Shown one piece after another: positions 7,035 through 7,548 of a stretch of DNA of 7,548 nt; the stretch's first letter is position 1, and each line of letters opens with the position of its first letter. Both the position numbers and the translations under genes were made by a program. The notes under the pieces are model-generated. The model had not been told where the DNA came from. It was given only the letters and a program-made list of their open reading frames with translations, and ran no database searches. The stretch is taken from NCBI GenBank assembly GCA_017619985.1, contig JAFZRG010000163.1:1-7548 (forward strand), read 5' to 3'. The DNA is from Bacillota bacterium. Lineage in GTDB: Bacteria; Bacillota; Clostridia; Peptostreptococcales; Anaerovoracaceae.

Positions 7035-7152
7035 GGCGGTGCGCGAAAGTTGCGGGTCAAAAATATTATTCAAAAAGGTGCGTGATATTCAAGGCGCTTC
7101 CGGGTCTTAGGGTCAGAACAGAGCCCGACAGCGGCTCGGAAGGAGAAAAAAA

Positions 7153-7362
7153 ATGAAGAAAAATCAAAAGTACCGGATCATCTGCGAAGAATGGAACGAA
7201 GAGGGGACCGTCTGTCCGTGCTACGGGCTGGTCTGCGAGGATCTGCAGATCCATTACGTCTCGACGGATAAGGAGTTCGTCGAGAAGATCGCGAACGTTC
7301 TGAACGACCTGGACGTCGATCCGCAGCGTGCGCAATCGATCGTAGAGGACCTGCTACCGTAA
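7153..7362 (+). CDS. Small DUF6514-like protein of unknown function
   Basis: This 69-residue protein is transcribed away from the pyr operon. A strong ribosome binding site AAGGAG (7140-7145) sits seven bases before the ATG, and a hairpin terminator follows the stop by about 23 bases, so it looks like a real single-gene unit. The layout is an N-terminal strand (KYRIICEEW), a segment with two close cysteines (VCPCYGLVC), then STDKEFVEKIANVLNDLDVDP and a short C-terminal helix ending VEDLLP. The pattern of YG, an ST-D step and a final VEDLL resembles the clostridial DUF6514 family from memory; this was not searched. There is no signal peptide or membrane segment. Function is unknown. A five-base-pair hairpin (7121-7125 with 7133-7137) lies just before the ribosome binding site. 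Confidence 0.8.
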   Translation: MKKNQKYRIICEEWNEEGTVCPCYGLVCEDLQIHYVSTDKEFVEKIANVLNDLDVDPQRAQSIVEDLLP

Positions 7363-7385
7363 GCCGTTTGACGCAGGCAGCAAAA

Positions 7386-7412
7386 AGCCCCGGGGATGCC
7401 GTCCCCGGGGCT
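7386..7412. terminator. Bidirectional intrinsic terminator between convergent genes
   Basis: A perfect 11-base-pair GC-rich stem, AGCCCCGGGGA (7386-7396) with TCCCCGGGGCT (7402-7412), has a five-base loop. On the minus strand it runs directly into TTTTT, making a strong terminator for the gene ending at 7423. On the plus strand it is followed by GCTCTTTC, a weaker tail, but still plausibly ends the small gene at 7362. Confidence 0.92.
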
Positions 7413-7422
7413 GCTCTTTCGT

Positions 7423-7548
7423 CTATTCGATATCCAGTTCGATCGGCGCGTCGATGTCCTCACCGACGTATCTGCCGTTCTTTTTACGCTGTTTGACGCA
7501 CTCGGTCAGCAGATACTCGATCTGTCCGTTGACCGAGCGGAAGTCATC
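7423..7548 (-). CDS. C-terminal end of a possible ribbon-helix-helix DNA-binding protein (partial)
   Basis: An open frame of 41 codons plus a TAG stop enters from the right edge on the minus strand. It begins DDFRSVNGQIEYLLTECVKQ and ends in an acidic tail (GEDIDAPIELDIE). The RSVNGQIEYLL segment is typical of the second helix of Arc/MetJ-type ribbon-helix-helix proteins, as found in small transcription regulators and antitoxins. The beta strand that would contact DNA, and the start codon, lie outside the window. A terminator with a good U-tract follows the stop, supporting a real gene end. Family membership rests on this one helix. Whether it is an antitoxin cannot be judged without the neighbouring gene. 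Confidence 0.68.
   Translation of the reverse strand, partial: DDFRSVNGQIEYLLTECVKQRKKNGRYVGEDIDAPIELDIE

Noticed and set aside
7035..7120. A promoter for the divergent small gene
   Set aside because: AT-rich hexamers such as TATTAT (7064-7069) and TGATATTCA (7083-7091) exist, but none has a -35 partner at acceptable spacing, so I do not assign one.

Overview
The window is dominated by a de novo pyrimidine (UMP) biosynthesis operon read on the minus strand. In transcription order it holds pyrC (dihydroorotase), carB (carbamoyl-phosphate synthase large subunit), pyrK and pyrD (the two subunits of an NAD-dependent class 1B dihydroorotate dehydrogenase) and pyrF (OMP decarboxylase). The start codon and ribosome binding site of one more gene, probably pyrE, lie on the last bases at the left edge. 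The type 1B PyrK/PyrD pair, the Bacillus-like order pyrC-carB-pyrK-pyrD-pyrF, GC-rich third codon positions and a PyrR-type RNA leader all point to a GC-rich Bacillota, most likely a clostridial anaerobe. Species cannot be read from the sequence.

The operon has a recognisable control region between 6851 and 7034. It contains a sigma-A-type promoter, then a PyrR-binding hairpin matching the known binding-loop consensus with one compensatory base-pair change. A competing antiterminator follows, then an intrinsic terminator just before the pyrC ribosome binding site. I infer that UMP-bound PyrR stabilises the first hairpin, frees the terminator and shuts off the whole operon.

Two things are unusual. 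carA (pyrAA), which sits between pyrC and carB in the Bacillus operon, is absent. Its slot is occupied by a 134-base multi-helix imperfect palindrome (5562-5695) that begins on the base after the pyrC stop codon. It has no coding potential and does not look like a terminator. It is either an undescribed intercistronic structured RNA or a non-autonomous repeat, and is the best candidate for something new here. pyrB, pyrR and pyrP are also absent from the window.

To the right, a divergent 69-codon gene (7153-7362, + strand, DUF6514-like) is followed by a strong hairpin terminator. This is shared with a convergent gene on the minus strand (7423-7548, partial), whose visible C-terminus resembles a ribbon-helix-helix DNA-binding protein. 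The short stretch 7035-7152 between the divergent genes holds no gene and no promoter I could assign with confidence for the small gene.
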